Shown: piece by piece, positions 8,606-16,787 of the stretch
Position numbering within the stretch: the stretch's first letter is position 1
Layout of the letters: every line of letters begins with the position of its first letter
Assembly (NCBI GenBank): GCA_000438415.1
Contig: FR902233.1
Location: 68,880 to 109,293 of the forward strand
DNA from: Clostridium sp. CAG:628
GTDB taxonomy: Bacteria; Bacillota_I; Bacilli_A; RF39; UBA660
DNA length: 40,414 nucleotides
Direction: 5' to 3'
Translations under genes and position numbers: made by a program
The notes under the pieces: generated by a model
Seen by the model: the letters and a program-made list of their open reading frames with translations, nothing else
Told to the model about the DNA's origin: nothing
Database searches by the model: none

Positions 8606-8893
8606 ATGGAAACAACTAATAGCTTAATTAGTGTACAAATCGATACTAATGATAAAGAAAAAGCAAATAATATTCTTAAAAAATTAGGATTAAATATGAG
8701 TACTTTTGTCAATATGGCAATTAAACAATTAATTTATACTGACGGTATTCCATTTGAAGTTAAAAATCCAAAGCCATCTAAAAGATTAAAAATTGCTTTG
8801 AAAGAAGCCGACGATATCATTTCAGGCAAAACATATGCTAAAGGTTACAACGACATAGATGAATTAGAAAGAGATTTACTATCAGATGACTAA
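8606..8893 (+). CDS. RelB/DinJ-family antitoxin
   Basis: 96 residues from the ATG at 8606, behind AAGGTGA. The N-terminal 45 residues form a ribbon-helix-helix DNA-binding fold (ISVQIDTNDKEKANNILKKLGL, then MSTFVNMAIKQLI), and the C-terminal half is acidic and flexible, the part that wraps the toxin. It overlaps the toxin gene by eight bases. It would neutralise the toxin and repress its own promoter. Confidence 0.88.
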   Translation: METTNSLISVQIDTNDKEKANNILKKLGLNMSTFVNMAIKQLIYTDGIPFEVKNPKPSKRLKIALKEADDIISGKTYAKGYNDIDELERDLLSDD

Positions 8894-9176
8894 ATATCAA
8901 ATTAAATTTACTAGTTCATTCAAAAAAAGCTTGAAAAAAGTACTAAAGCAAGGAAAAGAATTTAAAAAAATAAAAACAATTATTGTAAAACTTGCTAATA
9001 AAGAAGAACTAGAAATCAAATATAAAAATCACGAGTTAAATGATAATAAAAAATTTAAAAATTGTAAAGAATGTCATGTTGAACCTGACTGGTTGCTAGT
9101 CTATAAATATTACGAAAATGATTTAATTTTATTATTAGTAGAAACTGGAAGCCATAGTGAAATATTTAAAAAATAG
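8886..9176 (+). CDS. YafQ-family mRNA interferase toxin
   Basis: 96 basic residues of the RelE superfamily. Residues matching the YafQ active site are all present: His49, His64 and Asp68 in CHVEPDWLL, and His90 in GSHSEIF. Such toxins cut mRNA on the ribosome. The start overlaps the antitoxin end, the standard coupled order. All catalytic residues are kept, so it is probably functional. The pair is inserted between spoVG and veg. Confidence 0.9.
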   Translation: MTKYQIKFTSSFKKSLKKVLKQGKEFKKIKTIIVKLANKEELEIKYKNHELNDNKKFKNCKECHVEPDWLLVYKYYENDLILLLVETGSHSEIFKK

Positions 9177-9195
9177 CCTTTGTGAGCTATTTTTC
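9171..9195. terminator. Bidirectional terminator between the toxin gene and veg
   Basis: AAATAGC (9171-9177) pairs with GCTATTT (9186-9192) around an eight-base loop, with T-rich tails on the plus strand and A-rich sequence on the other side. It serves both converging genes. Confidence 0.75.
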
Positions 9196-9399
9196 TTTTA
9201 TCATAACATCCCCAATAAAAACATCATTATAACTAAAACTTTTTAAAATACCATTAACTAAAACAGTAAACACATTATTATACATTTTAATAACTACACC
9301 CTCAAACTTCTCACACTTATTTCTACCAATATTAACTTTAAAAAGTGCATTCCTATTAAGTAAACTTCTAACATATTTTTTTGCCTTTTTAGTATTCAT
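9187..9399 (-). CDS. veg: Veg protein
   Basis: 70 residues of the Veg (DUF1021) family: an N-terminal helix followed by a small beta barrel (KVNIGRNKCEKFEGVVIKMYNNVFTV). Veg is a small conserved Firmicute protein linked to biofilm gene control and spore outgrowth in Bacillus. It overlaps yabG by four bases, in the same order as in Bacillus subtilis. Confidence 0.88.
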   Translation of the reverse strand: MNTKKAKKYVRSLLNRNALFKVNIGRNKCEKFEGVVIKMYNNVFTVLVNGILKSFSYNDVFIGDVMIKEK

Positions 9400-10148
9400 G
9401 CTTCACTCCTAGGATATCCAGTATACATTGTACCCTTACTCATTAATCCACCAACACCATCTTTACCATACTTAGTTTTACTAAGAAGTCCTATCAAATC
9501 AACATTCTTATTTCTATCGAGTAAACTAAGACTAGTCGCAATAATAGCCGGGTCTAAAGCATGTATATTAATTCTCTTAGGACTACTTGCAAATGTTGCT
9601 CCACTTTTAATTAAAGACTCATAATCACTCTGACAAGCCCCTGCTATAATAATTAACTTATCACTAGATTTCTCGTACTTTCTAGCCTCTTTAACAGCAT
9701 TACAAAAATTAATACTATTCTTATAAACTCCATCCTTTAAAAATGCATCATGCCCAGTTAAAATAAGAATATCAGGATTAACTTCACTCAAATATTCTCC
9801 TACTACTTTAGCCATTTCACTTTCTTTAGAAGTCTTACCAATAGCCTTAACTTTATTCTTTTTATAAAACTCCATACATCTATCTAAATAAGATTTATCT
9901 GCATCAATATGCAGAATTTTACCAGGTAAATAAAAATACTCATTTCTATCTAAACTATCTATAACACTAGGATTAAAATCATCACACTTACCTCTTTCAC
10001 AAGTAACTAAATCACTTATAGGTGCATCAGCAAGAAGTCTAACATCAACTCCTTTTAACTTTACTATTTCTTTATTAATACCAATTACTTCAAAAACAAT
10101 ATCATTATTATAACTCTTTCTACTTACATAATCTCCAATATTTATCAT
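9396..10148 (-). CDS. yabG: Sporulation-specific protease YabG
   Basis: 250 residues, somewhat shorter than the roughly 290 of Bacillus subtilis. Conserved blocks are present: GKILHIDADKSYLDRC, ILTGHDAFLKDG, IIAGACQSDYE and ASSPKRINIHALDP. The His of TGHD and the Cys of GACQS are the probable catalytic pair. YabG processes spore coat proteins. It lies between the rsmA region and veg, the ancestral position, although a two-gene insertion now separates it from rsmA. Confidence 0.93.
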   Translation of the reverse strand: MINIGDYVSRKSYNNDIVFEVIGINKEIVKLKGVDVRLLADAPISDLVTCERGKCDDFNPSVIDSLDRNEYFYLPGKILHIDADKSYLDRCMEFYKKNKVKAIGKTSKESEMAKVVGEYLSEVNPDILILTGHDAFLKDGVYKNSINFCNAVKEARKYEKSSDKLIIIAGACQSDYESLIKSGATFASSPKRINIHALDPAIIATSLSLLDRNKNVDLIGLLSKTKYGKDGVGGLMSKGTMYTGYPRSEA

Positions 10149-10192
10149 ATTACACCCCTAAAGAAATATATGCAAGAAAGATATTTATATAA

Positions 10193-10218
10193 CAAAAAAA
10201 GCAACTAAATTCAAGTTG
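10193..10218 (-). terminator. Terminator of the frameshifted secreted-protein gene
   Basis: Minus-strand CAACT (10218-10214) and AGTTG (10206-10202) pair around a seven-base loop, followed by C and a run of T. Confidence 0.65.
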
Positions 10219-10240
10219 TTTTGCTACACTATTCAAATTC

Positions 10241-11271
10241 TCACCAATTAATTCCAATTAACTGGGCATGAGTTCCTCCCATTTGGTCAAAATTTTCTTT
10301 AACACTTGCTGTCATTACAAATACTCCACCTATACCATTTCCTATAGTAAAATTAAGAGCAGTATTTAAGGAAATATTTTTTACAGAATGTTGATACGAC
10401 CCGAAAGCACTTATTGCATTTAATGTTGTACTATAAGTTTTTACAATTTCATACCCCATAACTGAAGACAAAGAATTTAACTCAATTGGAAAATTCTTTG
10501 CACCAGAACTTTCAGTTGTACTTGGAGAAACAGTAGTACATTTCCATGAAGTATTATAAAAAGGATCATAATTAAAAGAATAAATAGAATTTTTAGGTAA
10601 ATTAAAGGAAACAGCATAACCATCAGCAGCATATTTCCAAGTACCATTAGAAGAAAGATTTGTACTATAATTTGTATTCGTACCTAAACATGTATTATAC
10701 ATACTGTAATACACATAACCAAATTTACTTCCCGAAACAGGTTGAATTCCATCTGATAATCTAATACCAAAATTTTCATAACTTCTATTCTTAGGCATTT
10801 TATTGTTTTTCCATGTAATCTTGTTCTGAATTTTATACCTATTAGTAGAAGGAATATAATTTATTTTAGTTTCTAATTTCTTTGCATTAGTTTCTATAGT
10901 AGAAGGATTAACATCCAATAAAACTGGCAAAGAATAATTAAAATTTTCATTTTCAAAATCTTCTTTTGATATTTCATAAGTATAACTAATTAAATTATTA
11001 ATTGAATTAGAATAAAATTGATTGTTTTTTTCTGCAGTTATCGTTAAATAATATTTAGTATCATCAGAAATCAAATAACCAGATTTGTCTTTGTAATATT
11101 CATAGGTATCAAAATCAATATACAATATATCATCATCATCAAACCCAATACTTTTAAGATTATCATAAATAGTATTATCTATATAAATAGAATTATTGTT
11201 TCTAAATGTAGAAGCCGTTAAAAATCGATTTGCAATACAACTAACATCAACAAGAATAATAATTTTTTCAT
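10241..11271 (-). CDS. Secreted protein of unknown function with a frameshift in its signal peptide
   Basis: The best start is the ATG at 11271-11269, six bases after a near-perfect AGGAGG. It encodes a typical signal peptide core, MKKLLFLLMLVVLQIDF, but then meets TAA at 11220-11218. A shift of minus one at the T5 run (T TTT TAA, 11224-11218) continues straight into a 330-residue frame (LTAS and onward). Read uninterrupted from the alternative GTG at 11278, the protein has no usable signal peptide. The mature part is rich in Asn, Ser and Tyr with few Cys, as expected for an exported protein. No family is recognised. It is coupled to the upstream membrane-anchored regulator. Confidence 0.6.
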
Positions 11272-11274
11272 AAG

Positions 11275-12273
11275 TCACCTCCTTTCATACACTCCCATAT
11301 ACTCATAATCTAAATCACTAAAAATGTCACTTACTTCTTGATAACATAAATCAAATTCATCACTAACTTTAGGTAAACTTTTATCATACTTAAATTTTCC
11401 ATTATCATTTTCTATAACAACATCTTTATAATTAATTTTACTATATGAATAACATTCATTACTTTTATAATAATAACTACCATCCAAAACATTAAAAGAA
11501 ACATTACCATTAACATAAACACCATTTTCTAATTTAAAACCCTTACTAATCAAATCATTTATAACATCATTTTCATTCCTGACAACAATACCCAATTTAC
11601 CCTTATTAATAGTTGACCCCTTTTTAAAATTAAATAATTTATTATTTACAAGTACTTTATCAAAATCAAGTTTAAAATCATTAACGTCTTCTTCACAAAT
11701 TACTCTCAAATAAAGTTTATCTACATTTTCAAAAATAACTGACCCTTCACTATAATTATAATACTCATCTTCTATATATAATTTATTATCACTAACACTA
11801 TATAATTTATAATCATAACCACTATCTTTATAATAAAGAATAATCTTTTTAACATTATCTTCTTTTAATTTAATACTTATTATATTCTTAATATTACTTT
11901 TAATCACAAATCCTTCTACTTTATCATTATCCAATTTATAATACTGAAATTTTTTATAAGTAGTAAGAAAAAACAAACTAAGTACAAAGAATAAAATCAT
12001 TAATATAATTAAAAATACTTTTTTTACTTTATTTTTATAATATATTATTCCATTTACTATACCCTCATCACCACCAAGAAGCAAATCATTTACTGAAACA
12101 TCAAGTTCTTTAGATAAATCTAACAAAAGTCCAACATCAGGAAAACTTTTTCCTCTTTCCCATTTACTAACCGCTTGTTTAGAAACGTTTAACTTGTTAG
12201 ATAGTTCCTCTTGAGTAATACCTTTTAGAGTTCTTCTCTCCTTAATAAACTTTCCTATTTTTTCTAAATTCAT
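11275..12273 (-). CDS. Membrane-anchored XRE-family regulator
   Basis: 332 residues. An N-terminal Cro/C1-type helix-turn-helix (residues about 7-62, with TQEELSNKLNVSKQAVSKWERG) is followed by one transmembrane helix (about 85-106) and a roughly 220-residue extracytoplasmic domain of repeated beta-type segments. This layout suggests a one-component sensor that reads a signal outside the cell and controls DNA directly. The gene ends within the ribosome binding site of the secreted-protein gene, so the two form a pair. The ligand is unknown. Confidence 0.8.
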   Translation of the reverse strand: MNLEKIGKFIKERRTLKGITQEELSNKLNVSKQAVSKWERGKSFPDVGLLLDLSKELDVSVNDLLLGGDEGIVNGIIYYKNKVKKVFLIILMILFFVLSLFFLTTYKKFQYYKLDNDKVEGFVIKSNIKNIISIKLKEDNVKKIILYYKDSGYDYKLYSVSDNKLYIEDEYYNYSEGSVIFENVDKLYLRVICEEDVNDFKLDFDKVLVNNKLFNFKKGSTINKGKLGIVVRNENDVINDLISKGFKLENGVYVNGNVSFNVLDGSYYYKSNECYSYSKINYKDVVIENDNGKFKYDKSLPKVSDEFDLCYQEVSDIFSDLDYEYMGVYERR

Positions 12274-12341
12274 ACTAGTTCCTCCATTAAAATAATATCA
12301 TAAAATACAAAATATTATCAATAAACCATTAGTTGACCTAC

Positions 12342-12367
12342 AAAAAAAAGCAACTATTTCTAGTTAC
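12342..12367 (-). terminator. Terminator of rsmA
   Basis: Minus-strand GTAACT (12367-12362) pairs with AGTTGC (12355-12350), followed by eight T. It overlaps the end of rsmA. Confidence 0.7.
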
Positions 12368-13145
12368 TAATCTTATTAAACACATAAACAAAATCTTCTA
12401 TACTAAGTTGCTCAGCACGATAAGTTAAATCTTTGCCAATATCATTTAAAGCATTACATACTTTTAACAAATCATAATCTCTTAAATTATTTCTCAAATT
12501 CTTTCTCTTCATCTTAAAAGAACTTTTAACAAATTTAAAAAATTCTTCTTCATTCTTAACATATAATAAATTATCTTTCTTAGTAAATTTAACAACAATA
12601 CTATCCACTTTAGGAACTGGTATAAAACAATTTTTACTTACTAAACACACTTTTTCTATATCATAATAATATTGTAAAAATACACTTAAACTATTATAGT
12701 CCTTACTTCCAGGCTTAGCTTTAAATCTATCACCTACTTCTTTTTGAACCATAACTATCATTTCATAAACATCAAGTTCACTCATAACTTTATTAATAAT
12801 AGAAGTAGTAATATAATAAGGTAAATTTGCAATTAAATGTATTCTCTTATATTGATAATTAGACAAAACTTTATTAACATCAGTATTAAGAAAATCTCCA
12901 TAATATACAGTTAAATTATCACTATTAATCTTATCTAATTCACTTTTTAACCTAGTATCAATTTCAAATGCTATCACTGGTACATTAAAATTAACTAACT
13001 TTTTAGTAATCGCACCATTTCCAGGCCCTACTTCAATTACAATTGACCCATTTTTAACACTAGAAGCATTAACTATTTTATTCTTAATATTTTCATCTAC
13101 CAAAAAATTTTGTCCCAAACTCTTCTTGAAATCAAACTTTTCCAT
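12360..13145 (-). CDS. rsmA: 16S rRNA dimethyladenosine transferase RsmA (KsgA)
   Basis: 261 residues. It dimethylates two adjacent adenines near the 3' end of 16S rRNA with S-adenosylmethionine. The opening SLGQNFLVDENI, the methyl-donor site EVGPGNGAITKKL and the target-base motif NLPYYITTSII are all clear, and the C-terminal helical domain is complete. It shares its first base region with the end of the SleB-like gene, so the two form an operon. The usual rnmV gene between them is absent. Confidence 0.97.
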   Translation of the reverse strand: MEKFDFKKSLGQNFLVDENIKNKIVNASSVKNGSIVIEVGPGNGAITKKLVNFNVPVIAFEIDTRLKSELDKINSDNLTVYYGDFLNTDVNKVLSNYQYKRIHLIANLPYYITTSIINKVMSELDVYEMIVMVQKEVGDRFKAKPGSKDYNSLSVFLQYYYDIEKVCLVSKNCFIPVPKVDSIVVKFTKKDNLLYVKNEEEFFKFVKSSFKMKRKNLRNNLRDYDLLKVCNALNDIGKDLTYRAEQLSIEDFVYVFNKISN

Positions 13146-13765
13146 TATCTATACCTATTTCCCATATAAACTATTTGATTATCACTATAGCTTACTGACC
13201 CATTCGACCTAAAACTATAATAATTATTATTTCTAAGTCCATTTAAGGCATCATCTACTACTTCTTTAACTAAACTAACTCTATTCATATTTAAACTACC
13301 ATCTTCATTTAAATATTTTAAATAATGTCCAGCTAAATAGCCAGTAAACTGTCCAGGAGCAGTAACTATTTCAACTGGACTTTTTCCTCTAGAATCACTT
13401 CTATTTAATATAACAGACATAACTGCCAAAATATCATTTCTATTAGTATGACTCTCACTAGCAACAACACTAACTAAAGTATTATATTCACTTCCATATA
13501 ATTGATAAGTTTTATTTCCTAAAGTTAAATTAAATCCCTTTTCAGGTAAACTTATATACTTAGTTAAAACAGGATTCTCTTCAACATATATCTCTTCTTT
13601 ATTCTCATTAATAACATTCTGACTTAATGCTTTTTCTTCATTATTATCTTTAACACTTACTTCTTCATACACTATATTTGTAGTTCTCCCCATTAAGAAA
13701 ACACAACCAAATATAAGTAATAATCTAGCATAAGTAAACCATTTCTTAGGTTTATATTTTTTCAC
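13145..13765 (-). CDS. SleB-type cell wall hydrolase with membrane anchor
   Basis: 206 residues from a GTG start at 13765-13763 behind GAGGAGTGA. One N-terminal transmembrane helix (about 12-29) is followed by a linker and a hydrolase_2 (SleB/CwlJ) catalytic domain: VSVVASES, AVMSVILNRSDSRGKSPVEIVTAPGQFTGY and YLKYL. The glutamate in ASES is the likely catalytic residue. Such enzymes cleave peptidoglycan glycan strands, classically in spore cortex. Its place between tatD and rsmA corresponds to yabE in Bacillus subtilis, a wall-hydrolase gene of different domain type. Confidence 0.85.
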   Translation of the reverse strand: MKKYKPKKWFTYARLLLIFGCVFLMGRTTNIVYEEVSVKDNNEEKALSQNVINENKEEIYVEENPVLTKYISLPEKGFNLTLGNKTYQLYGSEYNTLVSVVASESHTNRNDILAVMSVILNRSDSRGKSPVEIVTAPGQFTGYLAGHYLKYLNEDGSLNMNRVSLVKEVVDDALNGLRNNNYYSFRSNGSVSYSDNQIVYMGNRYR

Positions 13766-13789
13766 TTTGTTTCACTCCTCAGCAATATA

Positions 13790-13818
13790 ATTATACCAAA
13801 TATATAATAATATGTCAA
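13790..13818 (-). promoter_or_regulatory. Consensus promoter of the sleB-like/rsmA operon
   Basis: Minus-strand TTGACA (13818-13813) and TATAAT (13795-13790), an exact match with a 17-base spacer. It is one of the strongest promoters in the window. Confidence 0.85.
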
Positions 13819-13836
13819 AATTCGCTAAATTATCTA

Positions 13837-14577
13837 CTATAATTTATAAATATTCTTAGCATTACTAGTAGTCTTATTCATCACTTCTTCTAAAGAAATA
13901 CCTAAATATTTACTTAAACATTCTCCTATTATAGGAATATTTTTACTTTCATTAGGTTTACCCCTATAAGGTTCAGGACTTAAAAAAGGTGAATCAGTTT
14001 CAAGTACTAAATTATCTATAGAAATATTCTTAACGACTTCATAAAGTTTACTATTCTTAAAAGTTAAAACTCCTCCAATACCTAAATAAAATCCCATTTT
14101 AATATATATGTTAGCAACTTCTAAACTACCACTAAAACAATGAATAATACCTTTAACCTTATATTCTTTTAAAATGTTAATAGTATCCATAACAGCATCT
14201 CTACTGTGTATAACTACAGGTTTATCATACATTTCTGCTAATTTCAAAAATTCTCTAAAAACCTTAATTTGTAAATCTTTATCTTCTTTACCATAATAGT
14301 AGTCAAGCCCAATTTCACCAACAGCAACTACTTTTTTATTCATTAATAGTTCTCTAAACTTAGGTAAATCACTCTCTTTAAACTCTTTAACATTTTCTGG
14401 ATGCACTCCTACACACGCAAAAACTTCGTTAAATGTATTCGCTAAATCCACACTATCATAACTTGTTTTCAAGTCTTCGCTTTGATTAACAATAACTTTA
14501 ACATTATTTTTAATTGCATTATTAACAAAAGATTCCTTTATATCTAAAGGAATATGCGCATGTGTATCAATAAACAT
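13837..14577 (-). CDS. tatD: TatD-family metal-dependent deoxyribonuclease
   Basis: 246 residues of the TatD amidohydrolase-type barrel. Metal ligands are visible: DTHAHIP (His pair), GEIGLDYYYG (Glu), VIHSRDA, GIIHCFSG and LETDSPFL (Asp). The family has 3'-5' exonuclease and DNA-repair roles. It begins behind GTAGGAGAG, 15 bases after a small upstream reading frame. It corresponds to yabD at the start of the conserved origin-proximal cluster. Confidence 0.94.
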   Translation of the reverse strand: MFIDTHAHIPLDIKESFVNNAIKNNVKVIVNQSEDLKTSYDSVDLANTFNEVFACVGVHPENVKEFKESDLPKFRELLMNKKVVAVGEIGLDYYYGKEDKDLQIKVFREFLKLAEMYDKPVVIHSRDAVMDTINILKEYKVKGIIHCFSGSLEVANIYIKMGFYLGIGGVLTFKNSKLYEVVKNISIDNLVLETDSPFLSPEPYRGKPNESKNIPIIGECLSKYLGISLEEVMNKTTSNAKNIYKL

Positions 14578-14591
14578 AACTCTCCTACTTT

Positions 14592-14762
14592 CTATTTAAT
14601 TGTATAATACCTAATTATTAAAGTAATATAGATAAAAAGAAATGCATAATCACTAACACTCTCAAAGCCTTTATTAGCAAAGAATGCCATAACTACAAAT
14701 GATAACATACACATCTTTACTGCATTTTTTACTTCATCACTGCTAATCTTACACATTTTCAT
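14592..14762 (-). CDS. Possible 56-residue membrane protein upstream of tatD
   Basis: A short frame fills most of the gap before tatD, from the ATG at 14762-14760 to the TAG at 14594-14592. It has a charged N-terminus, a hydrophobic stretch (about residues 18-29) and a second one (about 40-53), compatible with a small membrane protein. The binding site is weak (TGTGAT). No homologue is recognised; it could be chance. Confidence 0.45.
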   Translation of the reverse strand: MKMCKISSDEVKNAVKMCMLSFVVMAFFANKGFESVSDYAFLFIYITLIIRYYTIK

Positions 14763-14830
14763 ATCAATCACACTTATAGTTTACCACATTTAAAACATTT
14801 TTCCATACTTTCGACAAACTTAGTAAAAAA

Positions 14831-14868
14831 TTGACACATATTTTTACACATAAATAATACAATATAAT
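14831..14868 (+). promoter_or_regulatory. Promoter region of the AgcS-type transporter
   Basis: TTGACA (14831-14836) with TAATAC (14855-14860) at 18 bases; a separate TATAAT (14863-14868) abuts the first ATG. Either way transcription begins at or beside the start codon and there is no ribosome binding site, so the message may be leaderless. Confidence 0.5.
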
Positions 14869-16059
14869 ATGCTAAATACTATGTGGCTTTATTTGATAAT
14901 TATATTAATTATACTAGGATTACATTTTACAAAAAAAATTAACTTTAAAAATTACAAAGTATTTTCTTTAACAAAAAAACTAAATTATGAAACTTTATTC
15001 CTAGCCCTTGGTACTAAAATGGGTGTAGGTTCCCTAATTGGTACTACTATGTCCATCTTTATAGGTGGCCCAGGTTCATTATTTTGGATATACTTGTTCA
15101 CTCTAATAACTTCAAGTTTAATTTACATTGAAAGTTTTCTAGGAAGTAAATATAAACAAAAAACTAAATCCGGTTATATTGGAGGAATATATTATTATAC
15201 AAAGTTCGGTCTTAAAAATAATGTTTTAGCAATTATTATGTTAATAATGTTTATAACTACATATAGCATATTCTTTTTAATGATACAAACTAACACTATA
15301 AAAAATACATTGTTAATAAATCCCCACTTATTAACAATAATTATTTTAATACTATCTATACTCTTAATAACCAATAATATTAATGAAATAAAAAACACAT
15401 TAAACAAAATAGTACCATTCATATGTATATTTTTTATAAGTATTTCTCTATATAAAATAATTAAAAATATAAACTTAGTTGGAATAATATTTAATACTAT
15501 TATAAAAAGTGCATTTAACACAAAAAGCATGCTTGTAGGAATAGTTATTGGTATAAAAAGAAGCATATTTTTAAATGAACTATTAATAGGTACAACCAGT
15601 ATGTCTAGTGGAATAAACAATATGGATAAAAAAGTTACTGCAAACACTTTAGTTATTGGTTCATACTTTATAGTTTTTATAGTATCCACTCTATTAACAA
15701 TGCTAATACTTATCTATAAAATAAACACAAACGTAGTTGATACTTCATACATTAATTTATTAAAAAACACATTTACTTATCATTATAACACTTTAGGTAA
15801 CTATTATCTAAATTTAATGATTACTCTTCTTGCAACATCTAGTATAATTTCAGGAATATATATAGGCTTATCTAACATCAACTATTTAACTAATAATAAA
15901 ATAATTATAAACATAACTAAATTAATTATACTAACTACTCTCACATTAGGAATATACCTAAACACTGACAAAATATGGCTTTTCATAGACATAATGATGT
16001 TATCATTAATTACTCTAAATTCTATTATTATTTACAAATTAAGAGACAAAATCATTTAA
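14869..16059 (+). CDS. Sodium/alanine symporter family (AgcS) transporter, short form
   Basis: 396 residues with about ten membrane helices; most family members have about 450. The signature lies at the N-terminus: LALGTKMGVGSLIGTTMSIFIGGPGSLFWIYL, then a GGIYYYTKFGL block equivalent to the family GGPMYY motif. The usual first helix pair is reduced to one. The first ATG (14869) or the second (14881) may be used; neither has a binding site. Substrate (alanine or glycine) is inferred only from the family. It is very rich in Ile, Asn and Leu. Confidence 0.75.
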   Translation: MLNTMWLYLIIILIILGLHFTKKINFKNYKVFSLTKKLNYETLFLALGTKMGVGSLIGTTMSIFIGGPGSLFWIYLFTLITSSLIYIESFLGSKYKQKTKSGYIGGIYYYTKFGLKNNVLAIIMLIMFITTYSIFFLMIQTNTIKNTLLINPHLLTIIILILSILLITNNINEIKNTLNKIVPFICIFFISISLYKIIKNINLVGIIFNTIIKSAFNTKSMLVGIVIGIKRSIFLNELLIGTTSMSSGINNMDKKVTANTLVIGSYFIVFIVSTLLTMLILIYKINTNVVDTSYINLLKNTFTYHYNTLGNYYLNLMITLLATSSIISGIYIGLSNINYLTNNKIIINITKLIILTTLTLGIYLNTDKIWLFIDIMMLSLITLNSIIIYKLRDKII

Positions 16060-16088
16060 ATATGATAAAATTAATTTGGTGAAGTAAT

Positions 16089-16754
16089 ATGATTAACAAT
16101 GACTGGGATGAAGTTTTATCTTCAGTTTGGAATAGTCCAGGATATAAAAAATTTATGAGTATTATAGACAAAAAATACTCTGAAACAACTTGTTTTCCAG
16201 AATATAATGACATATTTAATGCACTTAAACTTACTCCGTATAGTAAAGTAAAAGTAGTTATTTTAGGTCAAGACCCATACCATGGAACAGGTGAAGCACA
16301 TGGTTTATCATTCTCAGTAAAAGATGATATCAAAAAGCCACCTTCTCTTAAAAATATATTTAAAGAATTACATGATGACTTAGGTTATCCTGAACCTAAA
16401 AGTGGAAATTTAGAAAAATGGGCTAAAGAAGGAGTACTACTCCTAAATAGTGTCTTAACCGTTGAAAAAGATAAAGCAGCCTCTCATAAAGACTTAGGTT
16501 GGGAAATACTTACAGATCACATAATTAAACTATTAAACATGAAAGAAACACCAATAGTATTCATATTATGGGGTAACTTTGCAAAAAAGAAAAAAGTATA
16601 CATAACTAATAAAAAACATTTAATTATAGAAAGCCCACACCCTAGCCCATTCTCTGCTTACACTGGTTTCTTTGGAAGCAAACCATTTTCTAAAACAAAT
16701 AATTTCTTAATAAAAAACAACATAGAACCAATAGATTTCAACTTAAACAAATAA
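16089..16754 (+). CDS. ung: Uracil-DNA glycosylase
   Basis: 221 residues, full length for family 1. It removes uracil from DNA as the first step of base-excision repair. The water-activating motif GQDPYHG, the Phe-stacking region SFSVKDDIKKPPSLKNI, and the minor-groove loop HPSPFSAYTGFFG are all intact. It starts behind TTGGTGAAG, 30 bases after the transporter, and ends in a strong terminator. Confidence 0.97.
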   Translation: MINNDWDEVLSSVWNSPGYKKFMSIIDKKYSETTCFPEYNDIFNALKLTPYSKVKVVILGQDPYHGTGEAHGLSFSVKDDIKKPPSLKNIFKELHDDLGYPEPKSGNLEKWAKEGVLLLNSVLTVEKDKAASHKDLGWEILTDHIIKLLNMKETPIVFILWGNFAKKKKVYITNKKHLIIESPHPSPFSAYTGFFGSKPFSKTNNFLIKNNIEPIDFNLNK

Positions 16755-16783
16755 ACCATACTAACAAAAAGTATGGTTTTTAA
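16753..16783. terminator. Terminator after ung, shared with the converging lemA-like gene
   Basis: A ten-base stem, AAACCATACT (16753-16762) with AGTATGGTTT (16770-16779), followed by T on the plus strand. Confidence 0.85.
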
Positions 16784-16787
16784 ATAC

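Noticed and set aside
15195..15689. Minus-strand open frame of 164 codons
   Set aside because: It lies entirely inside the AgcS-type transporter gene on the other strand and has no binding site; it is a shadow of AT-rich membrane-protein codons.
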